DNA of 64,000 nt from Kordiimonadales bacterium IMCC3096 (GCA_016865035.1 CP018227.1:342001-406000); one strand, 5' to 3'. Counted from the first letter of the stretch, positions 41,407 to 52,195 are shown. The notes: generated by a model from the sequence alone, not told the origin. Program-made: numbers and translations.

Positions 41407-42462
41407 ATGAAACTCGGACTGATGATCGGCTATTCCGGCGGCCAGATGGACTTGCCGGTGGAGCGTGTGCAGCGGGCAGAGAAGCTCGGCTACCACTCGG
41501 TGTGGACGGCGGAAGCCTATGGCTCCGACGCCGTGACCCCCCTCGCCTTCCTCGCCGCGAAGACGGAGCGGATCAAGCTCGGCACCGCCATCATGCAGGT
41601 CTCCGCCCGCACGCCGTCGAACGCGGCCATGTGCGCGGCGACGGTCGATGCCATGGCGGGCGGCGGACGTTTCATCGCCGGACTGGGCGTCTCCGGGCCG
41701 CAGATCGTGGAGGGCTGGTATGGCCGTCCCTGGGGCAGCCCCTATTACTGGCTGAAGGACTATGTCGAGATCATGCGCAAGGTCTTCCGCCGGGAAGAGC
41801 CCGTGACCCATGACGGCAAGCAGATCCAGTTGCCCTACACCGGGGACGGTGCGCTGGGTGTCGGCAAGCCGCTGAAGTCGATCCTGCACATGAACCCCGA
41901 CATTCCGATCTACCTCGGCGCCGGGAATGAGCAGACCGTCCGCCTGTGCGGCGACATCTGCGACGGCTGGCTGCCGCTCGGCTTCACGCCGGGCACGATG
42001 CACGAATATGCGGGATGGATCGAACAGGGCTTCGAGCGGGCGCGCAAGCGCGGTGAGGAGAAGAGCTGGGACAACTTCGAGGTGGAGGCCATGATCCACG
42101 TGGAGATGGATGACGATGTGCAGGCGGCTCTCGACCGCCTGAAACCGGAGGTCGCGCTCTACGTCGGCGGCATGGGCCACAAGAACAAGAACTACCACAA
42201 GGAAATGATGATCCGGCGCGGCTATGGCGACGCTGCCGAACGCATCCAGGAACTCTATCTGGCGGGCCGCAAGGATGAGGCAACCGCCGCGGTGCCGGAC
42301 GAATGGGTGGACGCGAAGAGCCTGGTCGGTCCGGCGAAACGGATCCGGGAGCGGTTCGGTGCCTGGGAGGAATCCGGTGCCACCACCGGCCTGGTCCGCA
42401 CCCAGCAGGATTCGGTCGTCGATCTGATGGCGGAGGTCGCGCGGCTGAACCAGCCGCGCTGA
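41407..42462 (+). CDS. LLM-class flavin/F420-dependent oxidoreductase
   Basis: 351 residues; GGGGGAGG upstream. The luciferase-like monooxygenase TIM barrel is evident: V-E-R-V-Q-R-A-E-K-L-G-Y-H-S-V-W-T-A-E, G-T-A-I-M-Q-V-S-A-R-T-P, G-R-F-I-A-G-L-G-V-S-G-P and I-P-I-Y-L-G-A-G-N-E. The conserved N-terminal pattern resembles the group annotated as F420-dependent, but F420 genes cannot be judged from here; it may use FMN. Probably co-transcribed with the SDR upstream. Confidence 0.87.
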   Translation: MKLGLMIGYSGGQMDLPVERVQRAEKLGYHSVWTAEAYGSDAVTPLAFLAAKTERIKLGTAIMQVSARTPSNAAMCAATVDAMAGGGRFIAGLGVSGPQIVEGWYGRPWGSPYYWLKDYVEIMRKVFRREEPVTHDGKQIQLPYTGDGALGVGKPLKSILHMNPDIPIYLGAGNEQTVRLCGDICDGWLPLGFTPGTMHEYAGWIEQGFERARKRGEEKSWDNFEVEAMIHVEMDDDVQAALDRLKPEVALYVGGMGHKNKNYHKEMMIRRGYGDAAERIQELYLAGRKDEATAAVPDEWVDAKSLVGPAKRIRERFGAWEESGATTGLVRTQQDSVVDLMAEVARLNQPR

Positions 42463-42474
42463 CCGCCCGGTCAG

Positions 42475-45400
42475 TCAGTCGGCGCGGTCCCCGTACAGGT
42501 CCCGGTCGTCGCCAAGCGTGCGCCAGCCCCTCACGATCCGCGTCCTGAACGCGGAGATGTCCTCCAGCATGCCCAGCAGCGCCGGGACCACGAACAGCAC
42601 CAGCACCGAGGCCGTGGCCAGGCCGAAGACGATGGTCACGGCCATGGGGATCAGGAACTGTGCCTGCAGGCTGGTCTCGAACAGCAGCGGGATCAGACCG
42701 ACGATGGTGGTGATGGAGGTGAGTGTCACCGCCCGCAATCGGTCACAGGCGCCGTCGACAATGGCTTCCATGACGGTCTGGCCATCCTTCACCCGCTCAT
42801 CGATCGTGGACACCAGGATGATGGAATTGTTGACCAGGATTCCGGCCAGACCAATCAGGGCGACAAGCGACAGGATCGTGATGTCATAGCCGAGGATCAG
42901 GTGCCCCGTCACGGCACCGATCAGACCGAAGGGTATGATCGACATGACAATGACAGGTCTTGAATAGGACGCGAAGACCCAGGCAAGGATGATGTAGATC
43001 GCGGACAGCCCGACCATGGCGCCGGTCTTCATGTCGCCCAGGGTCTGCGCCTGTTCCTCGGCCTTGCCCGCAAAGCGGAAGGACAGATTGTAGCGCTGCG
43101 CGATGGCCTGTACCCGCCCGTCCGACAGGGCGGTGATGATGGCTCCCGGCTTGGTCACGGTCTCGTCGATCTCCGCGAAGATCGCGACTTCCCGCCGGCC
43201 GTCCTTGCGGCGGATGCGGGCGAAACCGGCGTCCTCCCTGAAGGAGACAACTCCTTCCAGCGGAGTTTCCGCCCCTGAGGGACTGCGCAGATACAGGTTG
43301 CGGACAGCGGCCTCTGTCGCCTCCGCCTCCGGCAACTGCACCCGGATCGTCACTTCCTCATCGTCGCGTGGAAACCGTTTCGCAATCGCACCTTCGAAGG
43401 CATTGCGGACCTGGCGGGCCACACTGTCGGTCGTGAAGCCCAGCGCGCGTCCGCGTGGGGTCAGTTCCAGGATCAGCTCCTGCTTGCCGAAGGGCAGGTC
43501 ATCCTCGATATCCGACAGGCCATCGAAGCGCTGCAGTTCAAGTTTCAGTTCCTCGGCAGCGAGTTTCAGTTCCGCGATATCGTCACCACGGAACCGGATG
43601 TCCAGTTCCCGGCCCGGCGGTCCGCCGGCCCGCTCCTGCAACGTGATCCGCCGTACGCCGGAGATGCGCGGGATCTCCTCGCGCCAGATCTCGATGAACT
43701 CGTTGGTGCGGACATTGCGGTAATCGGACGCCACCAGTTCGACCTGCATCCCGCCCAGATGATCGCCGGAAACACGCTCGAAGGATCGCCCCTGACTCTG
43801 CCCGAGACGCTGGAAACTCATGACCACGATATCGCTGGTCTCCGACGCCACCCGCTTCTCGGCCCGGGCCAGCGCCCGTTCCAGTTCCAGCAGCGCGTCC
43901 TGCAGGTTCTCCCGCGGTGTGCCGGCCGCCATCTCGATATTCGCGTCTATCGTGTCGGACTCGGGATTGGGGAAGAACACGAAACCGACCCGGCCACTGG
44001 CCAGAATGCCCAGGCTGATGATCAGGGCCGCAAGGATGGCGCCGATGGTGACATAGCGGTAGTCCAGCGCCGCGACGACAGCGCGCCGGAACCGACCGTC
44101 GCGAAGCTGGTTGAAGCGGGTATCGAACCAGAGCCGGAAGCTCTCGTAGCGACTGTTTCCGGAACCGGGTTCGGCCCGCATCGCACCACGCAGATGACCG
44201 GGCAGCACGAAGAAACATTCGATCAGACTGGCCACCAGCACCGCCACAACCACAAGCGGGATGGCCACGATGATCTGCCCGATCACGTCGCCGATGGCAA
44301 ACAGGGGCATGAAGGCGGCGATGGTGGTCAGCGCGGCGGCTGTCACGGGCGCAAGCATGCGCAGCGCCCCCGCCTCCGCCGCGTCCACGGCGCTCATGCC
44401 CTGCTGGCGCAGATGCGCGGCATGTTCACCAACGACAATCGCATCATCGACAATGATGCCCAGCGTCATGATCAGGGCGAACAGACTGACCATGTTGATG
44501 CTCTGGCCGCTCCAGAGCATCACTGCCCCGGTGGCAAGGATCGCCACCGGAATGCCCATCGCCACCCAGAAGGCGATGCGCCCCGACAGGAAGACGAAAA
44601 GCACGATCAGCACCAGCACCAGGCCGCTGAGACCGTTGCGCAGCAGCAGGTTGATGCGGTCGGAGATCAGGGACGCCTGTATGTCGTACTGCCTGATCTC
44701 GATGTTGGGTGGCAGGACGCCCCTTATCTCCTCCAGATAGGCGTTGACGATGGCTGCTGCCTCCAGCGCATCCGTGGTCAGCGACCGCTGCACGATCATC
44801 TCGATTGCCGGATTCTCTCCCCGCCCTCCGACCGGCTGGCGGCTGTCAAAGCTCTCGCGCACCTGGGCCACGTCACGCAGGAAGATCTTCTCTCCGTTGG
44901 GAGCAGACGCGACCTCGATCCCCGCCACTTCGTCGGCGCGCTTCAGTTCCCCGAGGGAGCGCAGCTGCTTCTCCGAGGTGCCGCTCAGATCACCGGACGG
45001 CAGGTCGACCGACGTGTCGCTGATCTGCTTGGAGAGATCGCCAAGTGTCAGGTCGAGGCGGCGCAGGGACGACGGCGGGACATCCACATGGATCTCCTCG
45101 TCGCGCTTGCCGAAGAAGTTCACCAGGTCGATGCCGCGGTCCAGCAGCCCGTCCCGGACGTGCTTGGCCAGCGCCTTCAGTGTCGCTTCGGACACCGGAC
45201 CGGAGATCGAGATGCGAGAGATCAGATCGTAGCGGATGGCGCGCTTGATCAGCGGCTCCTCTGCATCCTCGGGCAGGGTGGTGATGCCGGATACCGCCGC
45301 ATCCACGTTCGACAGGGCGGACTGCATGTCCGAACCGGCCTGGAACTCGACAACAACCACCCCGGATCCTTCCTGGGAGTAGCTGTTGACCTCCTTCACG

Positions 45401-45636
45401 CCGTCAATGAAGCGGACCTCCGGCTCGATCGCGGAGACGATGCTGGAATCCGCATCCTCCGCACTCGCACCGGGCCAGGCGACGGTGATGGTGATGAAGT
45501 CGAGGCCGGTATCGGGAAAGAACTGGGTATTGAGCTTCTGCAGGCTGAACAGCCCGGCTATCAGCATCAGGGCCATCAGCAGATTGGCTGCGTTGGGATG
45601 CCGGACGAAGATCCGGACCAGATCGGCGGGGTTCAT
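42475..45636 (-). CDS. RND efflux pump, inner-membrane permease subunit (HAE1 family)
   Basis: 1053 residues, start MNPADLVRIFVRHPNAANLL. Twelve membrane helices and two large periplasmic loops; F-F-P-D-T-G-L-D near the N terminus and the proton-relay pair in T-L-G-I-I-V-D-D-A-I-V-V-G-E-H (TM4) are characteristic. With the adaptor and an outer-membrane channel it exports hydrophobic compounds by proton exchange. An outer-membrane channel gene is not adjacent. The start overlaps the adaptor stop by four bases. Confidence 0.94.
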   Translation of the reverse strand: MNPADLVRIFVRHPNAANLLMALMLIAGLFSLQKLNTQFFPDTGLDFITITVAWPGASAEDADSSIVSAIEPEVRFIDGVKEVNSYSQEGSGVVVVEFQAGSDMQSALSNVDAAVSGITTLPEDAEEPLIKRAIRYDLISRISISGPVSEATLKALAKHVRDGLLDRGIDLVNFFGKRDEEIHVDVPPSSLRRLDLTLGDLSKQISDTSVDLPSGDLSGTSEKQLRSLGELKRADEVAGIEVASAPNGEKIFLRDVAQVRESFDSRQPVGGRGENPAIEMIVQRSLTTDALEAAAIVNAYLEEIRGVLPPNIEIRQYDIQASLISDRINLLLRNGLSGLVLVLIVLFVFLSGRIAFWVAMGIPVAILATGAVMLWSGQSINMVSLFALIMTLGIIVDDAIVVGEHAAHLRQQGMSAVDAAEAGALRMLAPVTAAALTTIAAFMPLFAIGDVIGQIIVAIPLVVVAVLVASLIECFFVLPGHLRGAMRAEPGSGNSRYESFRLWFDTRFNQLRDGRFRRAVVAALDYRYVTIGAILAALIISLGILASGRVGFVFFPNPESDTIDANIEMAAGTPRENLQDALLELERALARAEKRVASETSDIVVMSFQRLGQSQGRSFERVSGDHLGGMQVELVASDYRNVRTNEFIEIWREEIPRISGVRRITLQERAGGPPGRELDIRFRGDDIAELKLAAEELKLELQRFDGLSDIEDDLPFGKQELILELTPRGRALGFTTDSVARQVRNAFEGAIAKRFPRDDEEVTIRVQLPEAEATEAAVRNLYLRSPSGAETPLEGVVSFREDAGFARIRRKDGRREVAIFAEIDETVTKPGAIITALSDGRVQAIAQRYNLSFRFAGKAEEQAQTLGDMKTGAMVGLSAIYIILAWVFASYSRPVIVMSIIPFGLIGAVTGHLILGYDITILSLVALIGLAGILVNNSIILVSTIDERVKDGQTVMEAIVDGACDRLRAVTLTSITTIVGLIPLLFETSLQAQFLIPMAVTIVFGLATASVLVLFVVPALLGMLEDISAFRTRIVRGWRTLGDDRDLYGDRAD

Positions 45637-46955
45637 CGGCTGGAAACCTTTGTCGGCACCGGGTCTGCCTTGTCCGATTCCATGTCCGCGCTCCGGACCA
45701 GGACGCCCGGCCCGATCTCGTTGAACCGTGTCAGGACGATGGTGTCTCCGTCGTTCAGTTCCCCCGTGACGATGACGTCATTGTCGGCACGGGCCAGCGG
45801 TGTCACCGCGCGACGCTCCAGCCGGTCATCAGGCCCGACGACAAAGACATGGTTCTCGTCGTGCAGCGCCACGGAAGGGATGCGGATGGAATCGGGAAAC
45901 CGCCTGTCGGGCAGCTCGATGCTCACGAACGCCCCCGGACGGATCGGCAGGTCCAGCCCGTCAGCCGCTAGCAATGCGTAGAAGGTCACGCCGCCGGTTT
46001 CAGGCCTGATCTCTGCCGTGATGCGGGCGATGACGGCATCATAGGCAAGCTTCCGCTCCCCCACGGTCCAGACGACCTTCGCCAGCCGACCATCCAGACC
46101 GCCGTCCGCAAGCAGGCGGCCATACTGGGCATCCGACAGATGTCCGCGCGCCTCCAGCTGCGCCGCGCCGACCAGCCGCGCGATCCTGTCATTGACGCTC
46201 ACACGCTGTCCCAGCTGGGCATTGACCTCCGACAGGAAGCCATCGAACGGCGCAACCAGGCGGGTCCGCTCCAGGTCCCGCTCCGCCCGCTCCAGTTCGA
46301 TGCCCAGGCGTTGCAGCGCCGCGCGCTGCTGGACGACGCGTGCATCGTTGCTTTTGACTGCTGCCTCCCGCCGCGCCACCGTCTGGCGCTGCCGCGTCAG
46401 CTCGATCTTGGCCTGGTCCAGCGACTTGTCGGAGATGTTGCCGCGACCATGCAGTTCCGTGGTCCGGTCCAGGTCACGCTGCAGCAGGACCAGCATTTCC
46501 TTGTCCTGGGACAGGGAAATTGTTTCCGAGTCCCTATTGGCCTCGGCTTCCGCGATACGGGCCCGCGTTTCGGAAATGGTCGCCTTCAGCTCGGCAATCG
46601 CCGCCTCGTACTCGAAGCGGTCGATCTCGATCAGCAGGTCGCCCTTGGCGACCGCCGCGCCATTGCGGAAATAGTCACCAACTGCGGCGATCTCACCCTG
46701 CACCAGCGCCCGCATCTCGCTGCTGCGCCCTGCGGCCAGTTCACCGAAGACCTTCATGTGCGGCTGGTGATCGTGGCGCGCCACGATCAGCGTCTCAACA
46801 TTCCAGACCCGCTCCACCGGTTCGGTGGGCTCCAGGCGGGTCCGGGTCGCCACGAGAAGCACGGCAATCAGCACCGCAACCACCAGCAGCGCGCCAAAGC
46901 CCGCAAGATTGACGGCGAATTGGCCGCGCGGGCGCCTGATCTTGATGCTTGCCAT
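45633..46955 (-). CDS. RND efflux periplasmic adaptor subunit (membrane fusion protein)
   Basis: 440 residues from MASIKIRRPRGQFAVN with a basic start and a membrane helix about 16-37. Then the hairpin lipoyl/barrel order of AcrA-type proteins: A-L-V-Q-G-E-I-A-A-V-G-D-Y-F-R-N-G-A-A-V-A-K-G-D-L-L, a long coiled coil (about 115-215, E-L-K-A-T-I-S-E-T-R-A-R) and the return strand L-V-A-P-F-D-G-F-L-S. It links the permease to the outer-membrane channel. First gene of the pair. Confidence 0.92.
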   Translation of the reverse strand: MASIKIRRPRGQFAVNLAGFGALLVVAVLIAVLLVATRTRLEPTEPVERVWNVETLIVARHDHQPHMKVFGELAAGRSSEMRALVQGEIAAVGDYFRNGAAVAKGDLLIEIDRFEYEAAIAELKATISETRARIAEAEANRDSETISLSQDKEMLVLLQRDLDRTTELHGRGNISDKSLDQAKIELTRQRQTVARREAAVKSNDARVVQQRAALQRLGIELERAERDLERTRLVAPFDGFLSEVNAQLGQRVSVNDRIARLVGAAQLEARGHLSDAQYGRLLADGGLDGRLAKVVWTVGERKLAYDAVIARITAEIRPETGGVTFYALLAADGLDLPIRPGAFVSIELPDRRFPDSIRIPSVALHDENHVFVVGPDDRLERRAVTPLARADNDVIVTGELNDGDTIVLTRFNEIGPGVLVRSADMESDKADPVPTKVSSR

Positions 46956-47141
46956 GAACTGCCCTGTCCTGCTGACGTTTGCGTCAAGGATATAGAGTGC
47001 CGGGGCCGACGCCACAACGCGACCGGTATGCACGGTTACAACTGGTCACAATACCGTGGCGAGATGACTGCCTTGCATTCGGTACAGCCCAGCCGCCACT
47101 CTGGTACAGGTTCGAAAGCAATCCGGGATCGGGAGAAACAG

Positions 47142-48485
47142 GTGCAGCATCCAGGCATGCAAACCGTGCGACGCATGTCGCAACAGCAGAAGCTGACCGC
47201 CGACCTTTGCGTCATCGGGTCGGGGGCTGCGGGCCTGTCTGCGGCGCTGGAGGCCCGTGCACTGGGTCAGTCGGTCGTCCTTGTAGATGCCGCACCACAG
47301 ATCGGCGGACAGGCCGTGAACTCCGCCATCGGCACCATCTGCGGCCTCTATGCCAACGGACCTGCGCCGGGTCGCGTCACGCATGGCGTGATGGACCCCT
47401 TGCTGGAAGAGATGACAGCCAACGGCCAGGCCACCGCCCGCCGGGCCCGCAATACGCTGATCGTCGACTATGCCATCAACGGTTGGATGCGCTGGGTGGA
47501 GCGGCAGATTCTTGAAACCGACGTCATGCCGGTCACCGGCGCAGTGCTGCGCGGGGTGGAGAAGAACGACCGCCGCATCAGCACCCTGCAGCTCGCGACA
47601 CGCTGGGGCGACATGGTGATCGAGGCCCAGAGCTTCGTCGATGCGTCGGGCGACGCGGTGCTCTCCTGGCTGGCCGGTCTGGACCTGAACCAGTCCGACA
47701 CGGACATTCACGGCACGATCATGGCGGTGTTCGAAGGCGTGGATACCGATATCGTCAACGAGATGCCGCGGGAGACCTATCACGCTGCAATGCGCGCGCG
47801 CGGCGCGGAATTCGGCCTGGTGCGCCATGACGGGTTCCTTTTCCCGCAGGCGGAGCCGGGCAAGGTTCTGGCCAACATGACCCATATCGAGACCCCGCAG
47901 GACCCTGTCGGCCTTGCCCGGGCGGGAATGCAGGGCCGGGCGCAGGTGGACGGCCTGCTTGCCCTGTTCAAGGCGGAGTTTCCGGAAGCCTTCGGCAATG
48001 CCCGTGTCGCGACCTATGGCCAGCCCGGCATTCGCCAGACCCGCACCATTCAGGGCCGCAGCCGCATCACGGTCGATGGTGTGCGCGCCGGGCACCGCCC
48101 CGACGATGCCATCGCCCGCTGCTCCTGGCCCATCGAGCTGCATACGGAAATGGCGGACACGCACTGGGAGGTCTTCGCCGACGACCACATGCACTGGATT
48201 CCCTTCGGCGCCATGGTGCCCGAGGGACTGGACAATGTGGTCACGGCCGGGCGTTGCATCGACGCCGAACCAGCGGCCCTCGCCAGCGTGCGGGTCATGG
48301 GCCCCTGTTTCGCCATGGGACGCGCCGCCGCCAACGCCGCCGCGCTGGTGGGCGCGGGATCATTCCACCAGATCGACGTGGCCGCCCTGCAGACCGCCAT
48401 CGACGACAACCTGTCCCTGACGAAGGATGATCCCTGGACCGCCGGCTTCGTCAGCGAACGCGGGCGCGAAGCAGACGGGGCCTAG
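47142..48485 (+). CDS. FAD-dependent oxidoreductase
   Basis: 447 residues from a GTG with GGGAG 6 bases upstream; ATG at 47157 or 47175 are alternatives. FAD-binding Rossmann motif D-L-C-V-I-G-S-G-A-A-G-L-S-A-A-L-E-A, then the FAD-dependent oxidoreductase (PF12831-type) sequence G-G-Q-A-V-N-S-A-I-G-T-I-C-G-L-Y and the late V-T-A-G-R-C-I-D-A-E-P-A-A-L-A-S-V-R-V-M-G-P-C-F-A-M-G-R-A-A. Substrate unknown. Divergent from the efflux genes. Confidence 0.85.
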   Translation: MQHPGMQTVRRMSQQQKLTADLCVIGSGAAGLSAALEARALGQSVVLVDAAPQIGGQAVNSAIGTICGLYANGPAPGRVTHGVMDPLLEEMTANGQATARRARNTLIVDYAINGWMRWVERQILETDVMPVTGAVLRGVEKNDRRISTLQLATRWGDMVIEAQSFVDASGDAVLSWLAGLDLNQSDTDIHGTIMAVFEGVDTDIVNEMPRETYHAAMRARGAEFGLVRHDGFLFPQAEPGKVLANMTHIETPQDPVGLARAGMQGRAQVDGLLALFKAEFPEAFGNARVATYGQPGIRQTRTIQGRSRITVDGVRAGHRPDDAIARCSWPIELHTEMADTHWEVFADDHMHWIPFGAMVPEGLDNVVTAGRCIDAEPAALASVRVMGPCFAMGRAAANAAALVGAGSFHQIDVAALQTAIDDNLSLTKDDPWTAGFVSERGREADGA

Positions 48486-48501
48486 GCAGATGCCCGGCCG
48501 T

Positions 48502-50007
48502 TCACCAGATCGACTTGCCTGATCCGGGCAGGCCGAGTCGGGACCATTTCTCGTCGATGGTGCGGATGACCTCATCGGTCATGCGGATCTTGGTGCCCCA
48601 TTCCCGTTTCGTCTCCGGCGGCCACTTGTTGGTGGCATCCAGACCGATCTTCGATCCCAGCCCGTCCTCGGGTGAGGCGAAGTCGAGATAGTCGATGGGG
48701 GTATTCTCGATCACCGTGATGTCGCGGGCCGGGTCCATGCGGGTGGAGATGGCCCACATCACATCCTTCCAGTCGCGGGCATTGATGTCGTCGTCCACGA
48801 CGATGACCCACTTGGTGTACATGAACTGCCGCAGATAGGACCAGACACCCAGCATCACGCGCTTGGCGTGGCCCGGATAGGCCTTCTTGATGGAGACGAC
48901 GGCGATGCGGTAGGAACAGCCCTCCGGCGGAAGCCAGAAATCGACGATCTCCGGGAACTGCTGGATCAGCAGCGGCACGAAGACATCGTTCAGCGCCTCC
49001 CCCAGTACCGACGGCTCGTCGGGCGGGCGACCGGTGAAGGTGGACAGGTAGATCGGGTCCTTGCGCCGGGTGATGGCGCTGACCGTGAAGACCGGGAACT
49101 TCTCGACCGCGTTGTAATAGCCGGTGTGATCGCCGTAGGGGCCTTCGTCTTCGTAGTCTTCCAGGCTGACGTGCCCCTCCAGCACGATCTCGGCATGGGC
49201 GGGCACCTTCAGCGGCACTGTCTGGCAGTCCACCAGTTCCACCTTCCGACCGCGCAGCAGCCCGGCGAACTGATATTCGGACAGCGTATCCGGCACCGGC
49301 GTCACGGCGGCCAGGATGGTGCCCGGATCGGCACCGATGACCACGGCAGCAGGCAGCGGCTCCGGCTTCTCCGCCGCCCAGCGCCGATGATGCTGCGCGC
49401 CGCCCCGGTGCTTCAGCCAGCGCATGATCGTCCTGTTCCGCCCCAGCACCTGCATCCGGTAAATGCCGAGGTTGAAGTCATCCTCCTTCGCCTCGGAGGG
49501 GCCCTTCGTCACCACCAGCGGCCAGGTGATCAGCGGCGCAGGCTCCCCCGGCCAGCAGGTCTGGACCGGCAGTTGCGTCAGGTCGATCTGGTCGCCGGTC
49601 TGGATCACGTCATGGACAGGACCGTAGCCGATGGTCTTCGGGCGCATTGCCATCACCGTCTTCACCAGCGGCAGCTTGTCCAGCGCATCGAGGAACCCGG
49701 CAGGCGGTTCGGGCTGACGCAGGAAGGCCAGCATCTCGCCGACACTGCGAAGTTCCTCGGGCCTGCGATCCATTCCCATCGCCACCCGTTCGACCGTACC
49801 GAACAGGTTGACCAGAACCGGCATGGCGGCGGGAGAGCCATCGGCATTCACCGGGTTCTCGAACAGAACCGCCGGACCGCCCTCCGCCAGCAGACGGGTC
49901 TGGATCTCCGTCATCTCGAGCACCGTCGAGACCGGCTCGCTGACGCGCACCAGATCGCCCTTGCGCTCCAGCCTGGTGATGAAATCGCGCAGCGACTGAT
50001 CGGTCAC
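48502..50007 (-). CDS. ubiD: UbiD family (de)carboxylase
   Basis: 501 residues. UbiD blocks: [11 protein letters not shown] with the catalytic-region Glu, [22 protein letters not shown], and [17 protein letters not shown]. UbiD proteins use prenylated FMN, made by UbiX, to decarboxylate unsaturated acids, classically 3-polyprenyl-4-hydroxybenzoate in ubiquinone synthesis. Length and motifs fit the UbiD proper. Its start overlaps the stop of the acetyltransferase upstream by four bases. Confidence 0.92.
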   Translation of the reverse strand: MTDQSLRDFITRLERKGDLVRVSEPVSTVLEMTEIQTRLLAEGGPAVLFENPVNADGSPAAMPVLVNLFGTVERVAMGMDRRPEELRSVGEMLAFLRQPEPPAGFLDALDKLPLVKTVMAMRPKTIGYGPVHDVIQTGDQIDLTQLPVQTCWPGEPAPLITWPLVVTKGPSEAKEDDFNLGIYRMQVLGRNRTIMRWLKHRGGAQHHRRWAAEKPEPLPAAVVIGADPGTILAAVTPVPDTLSEYQFAGLLRGRKVELVDCQTVPLKVPAHAEIVLEGHVSLEDYEDEGPYGDHTGYYNAVEKFPVFTVSAITRRKDPIYLSTFTGRPPDEPSVLGEALNDVFVPLLIQQFPEIVDFWLPPEGCSYRIAVVSIKKAYPGHAKRVMLGVWSYLRQFMYTKWVIVVDDDINARDWKDVMWAISTRMDPARDITVIENTPIDYLDFASPEDGLGSKIGLDATNKWPPETKREWGTKIRMTDEVIRTIDEKWSRLGLPGSGKSIW

Positions 50008-50549
50008 GCGGACGCACCCGGCAGGGGCCGCAGGGTCGATTCCTCACGGCTGTAGGGCACGAATCCGATCCGCTGGTACATCGGCAGGGCGGAGGGGTGA
50101 TCCTTCGTGCATGTATTGACGGTGATGCTCTCGGGCCCGCGCGACCAGAGTTCGCTGACAGCCCAGTGCAGGAACCAGCCCCCCAGCTTGCGCCCGATGA
50201 ACTCCGGCATCAGACCGAAGTAGGCCAGATCAGCCTCATCCGGCAGGCCGCGAAAGTCGAGTTCGGCAAATCCCGCAGGCACACCCTTCACATAGAGCAC
50301 CATCAGTTCGACATCGCGGTCCTGGATGATGGCGGCAAGCTCCTCGTCCGGCATGTAGCGCCGGTTGGTCCAGATCCAGCGTTCCCCGACCGTGTTGTAG
50401 AGATAGCGGTAGAAATGAACCGTCGGCTGCTCCGCCCGCATGATGGCATGCGGTGTCGCGGGCGCGGGCGGTGTCGGGCGTGTCGGCTGGGCCGCCATCC
50501 GCAGGTAGGTGATGGTGATCGGAATCAGGTCCTCATCCGCCTGCGCCAT
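50004..50549 (-). CDS. GNAT family N-acetyltransferase
   Basis: 181 residues from [20 protein letters not shown]. The acetyl-CoA-binding loop is [16 protein letters not shown] and the end of the fold is [13 protein letters not shown]. Substrate unknown. Starts five bases after the sulfurtransferase stop and is ATGA-coupled to ubiD, so the three genes are an operon. Confidence 0.85.
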   Translation of the reverse strand: MAQADEDLIPITITYLRMAAQPTRPTPPAPATPHAIMRAEQPTVHFYRYLYNTVGERWIWTNRRYMPDEELAAIIQDRDVELMVLYVKGVPAGFAELDFRGLPDEADLAYFGLMPEFIGRKLGGWFLHWAVSELWSRGPESITVNTCTKDHPSALPMYQRIGFVPYSREESTLRPLPGASA

Positions 50550-50554
50550 GATGC

Positions 50555-51403
50555 CTACCGCTCCACCGGCGTGTCTTCCCGACCGCCCCATTCGGTCCAG
50601 GACCCGTCATAGACCGCGACCTGGCGGTGCCCGACCAGATGCAGGGCAAGGGCCAGAACGCAGGCAGTGACGCCGGAGCCGCAGGTGGTGATCACCGGCT
50701 TCTTCATGTCGAGGCCAGATGCGGCAAAGACCTCTTTCAGGGCCTCCGGCGGCAGGAAGGTTCCGTCTTCCTTCAGCAGGCTCGGATAGGGTGTGTTCAG
50801 GCTGCCGGGGATATGGCCGCCGCGCAGTCCCTGCCGCGGCTCCGCCTCGCTGCCATCGAAACGGCCGGGGGAGCGGGCATCCAGCACCTGTTCGCGCCCG
50901 CTCTTCACGTTCGCCAGCATCTGGTCCACGTCGCGGACCAGGAAGCTGTTGAAACGGGCCGAGAGGTGGCGTTCACGCGGAACGTCGGGCAGATCCGCCA
51001 GCGGACGATTCTCCGCCTTCCACTTCGGCAGCCCCCCGTCCAGCACCGAGACATCGTCATGACCAAAGGCGCGGAACGTCCACCAGACCCTTGACGCCGC
51101 GGTACAGCCGGCACCGTCATAGACGACGATGCGGACACCGTCGCCCAGGCCCAGCCTGCGGCAGCGGGAGGAGAACTTCTCCGACGACGGCAGCATGTGC
51201 GGCAGGTCGCTGTCGGTATCGGCGATCTCGTCGATATCGAAGAAGACGGCACCGGGAATATGTTCCGCCGCGAACTCTGCCTTCGGGTCCCGTCCCAGAT
51301 GGGGCATGTACCAGGATGCATCGACGACGCGCACATCGGGTGCATCGATATGCCGGGCCAGCCACTCCGTGGAGACCAGTGATTGCGGATTGGAATAGCC
51401 CAT
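50555..51403 (-). CDS. sseA: 3-mercaptopyruvate/thiosulfate sulfurtransferase
   Basis: 282 residues from MGYSNPQSLVSTEWLARHID with G-G-G-G upstream. Two rhodanese domains (about 8-130 and 155-275). The active loop in the second is T-C-G-S-G-V-T-A, the C-G-S-G-V-T form typical of mercaptopyruvate sulfurtransferase (C-R-K-G-V-T occurs in thiosulfate enzymes). It transfers sulfane sulfur to thiols or cyanide. First-domain signature Y-D-G-A-G-C-T-A-A-S-R is slightly atypical (Cys). Confidence 0.9.
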   Translation of the reverse strand: MGYSNPQSLVSTEWLARHIDAPDVRVVDASWYMPHLGRDPKAEFAAEHIPGAVFFDIDEIADTDSDLPHMLPSSEKFSSRCRRLGLGDGVRIVVYDGAGCTAASRVWWTFRAFGHDDVSVLDGGLPKWKAENRPLADLPDVPRERHLSARFNSFLVRDVDQMLANVKSGREQVLDARSPGRFDGSEAEPRQGLRGGHIPGSLNTPYPSLLKEDGTFLPPEALKEVFAASGLDMKKPVITTCGSGVTACVLALALHLVGHRQVAVYDGSWTEWGGREDTPVER

Positions 51404-51444
51404 TGTTTGGCCCCTGCTGGATTGTTGCCTGTCGTTGTCGCTGT

Positions 51445-52158
51445 TCAGGACGCGAACTGGATACTGACGCGCCGGTTCTGCCGGCCCTTCTTCTCGATCT
51501 TGCGTACTTCCACGGCACCGATCTCGCCGGTGCGGGCAACATGCGTGCCGCCACACGGCTGAAGATCCATGCCCTCGACCTCGATCAGCCGCACATGCCC
51601 GGCGCCGGTCGGGGGCTGCACGGACATGGTCTTGACCAGGTCCGGCTGCGCCGCCAGTTCCGCGTCCGTGATCCAGCGCATGCTGACCGGCGCGTCGCGC
51701 GCGACCAGTTCGTTCAGTTTCGCGGTGATCTCGTCCTTGTCCAGAACCGCCTCCGGAATGTCGAAGTCCAGACGGCTCTTCTCCGCGCCCACCTGACCAC
51801 CCGTGACGGGATAGGTCAGGACGGCGGAAAGCAGATGCAGGCAGGTATGCATGCGCATGTGCGCGTGGCGGCGGTCCCAGTCGAGTTCCAGCGTCACCGC
51901 CGAACCGACCTCGGGCAATGCTTCCCCTTCCGCCGGAACATGCACGATCCCGTCAGGCGTCTCGCCCTTCACGGTGGTGGCAATGCGGATGGAAGTGCCG
52001 TCGGTGCAGCGCATGGTGCCGCTGTCACCGGGCTGCCCGCCGCCGGTCGGATAGAAGATGGTCCGGTCGAGCACCACGCCGCCCCGCTCCGTCACCGCCA
52101 GCACGGTCGCGTCACACGATTTCATATAGGCATCGTCGCGAAACAGGGCGTCGGTCAT
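51445..52158 (-). CDS. Alanyl-tRNA editing protein AlaX
   Basis: 237 residues; GGGAG upstream. Zinc-site motifs of the AlaRS editing domain: H-M-R-M-H-T-C-L-H-L-L (H-x-x-x-H) and Q-P-C-G-G-T-H-V (C-x-x-x-H), with the second-shell F-Y-P-T-G-G-G-Q-P-G-D. It hydrolyses mischarged Ser- or Gly-tRNA-Ala in trans. Length fits the AlaX-M/L group. It begins 37 bases from the cysteine synthase stop, on the same strand. Confidence 0.92.
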   Translation of the reverse strand: MTDALFRDDAYMKSCDATVLAVTERGGVVLDRTIFYPTGGGQPGDSGTMRCTDGTSIRIATTVKGETPDGIVHVPAEGEALPEVGSAVTLELDWDRRHAHMRMHTCLHLLSAVLTYPVTGGQVGAEKSRLDFDIPEAVLDKDEITAKLNELVARDAPVSMRWITDAELAAQPDLVKTMSVQPPTGAGHVRLIEVEGMDLQPCGGTHVARTGEIGAVEVRKIEKKGRQNRRVSIQFAS

Positions 52159-52195
52159 CAGGGGCTCCCGCACGGAATTGCGTCAGCCCCCGGAA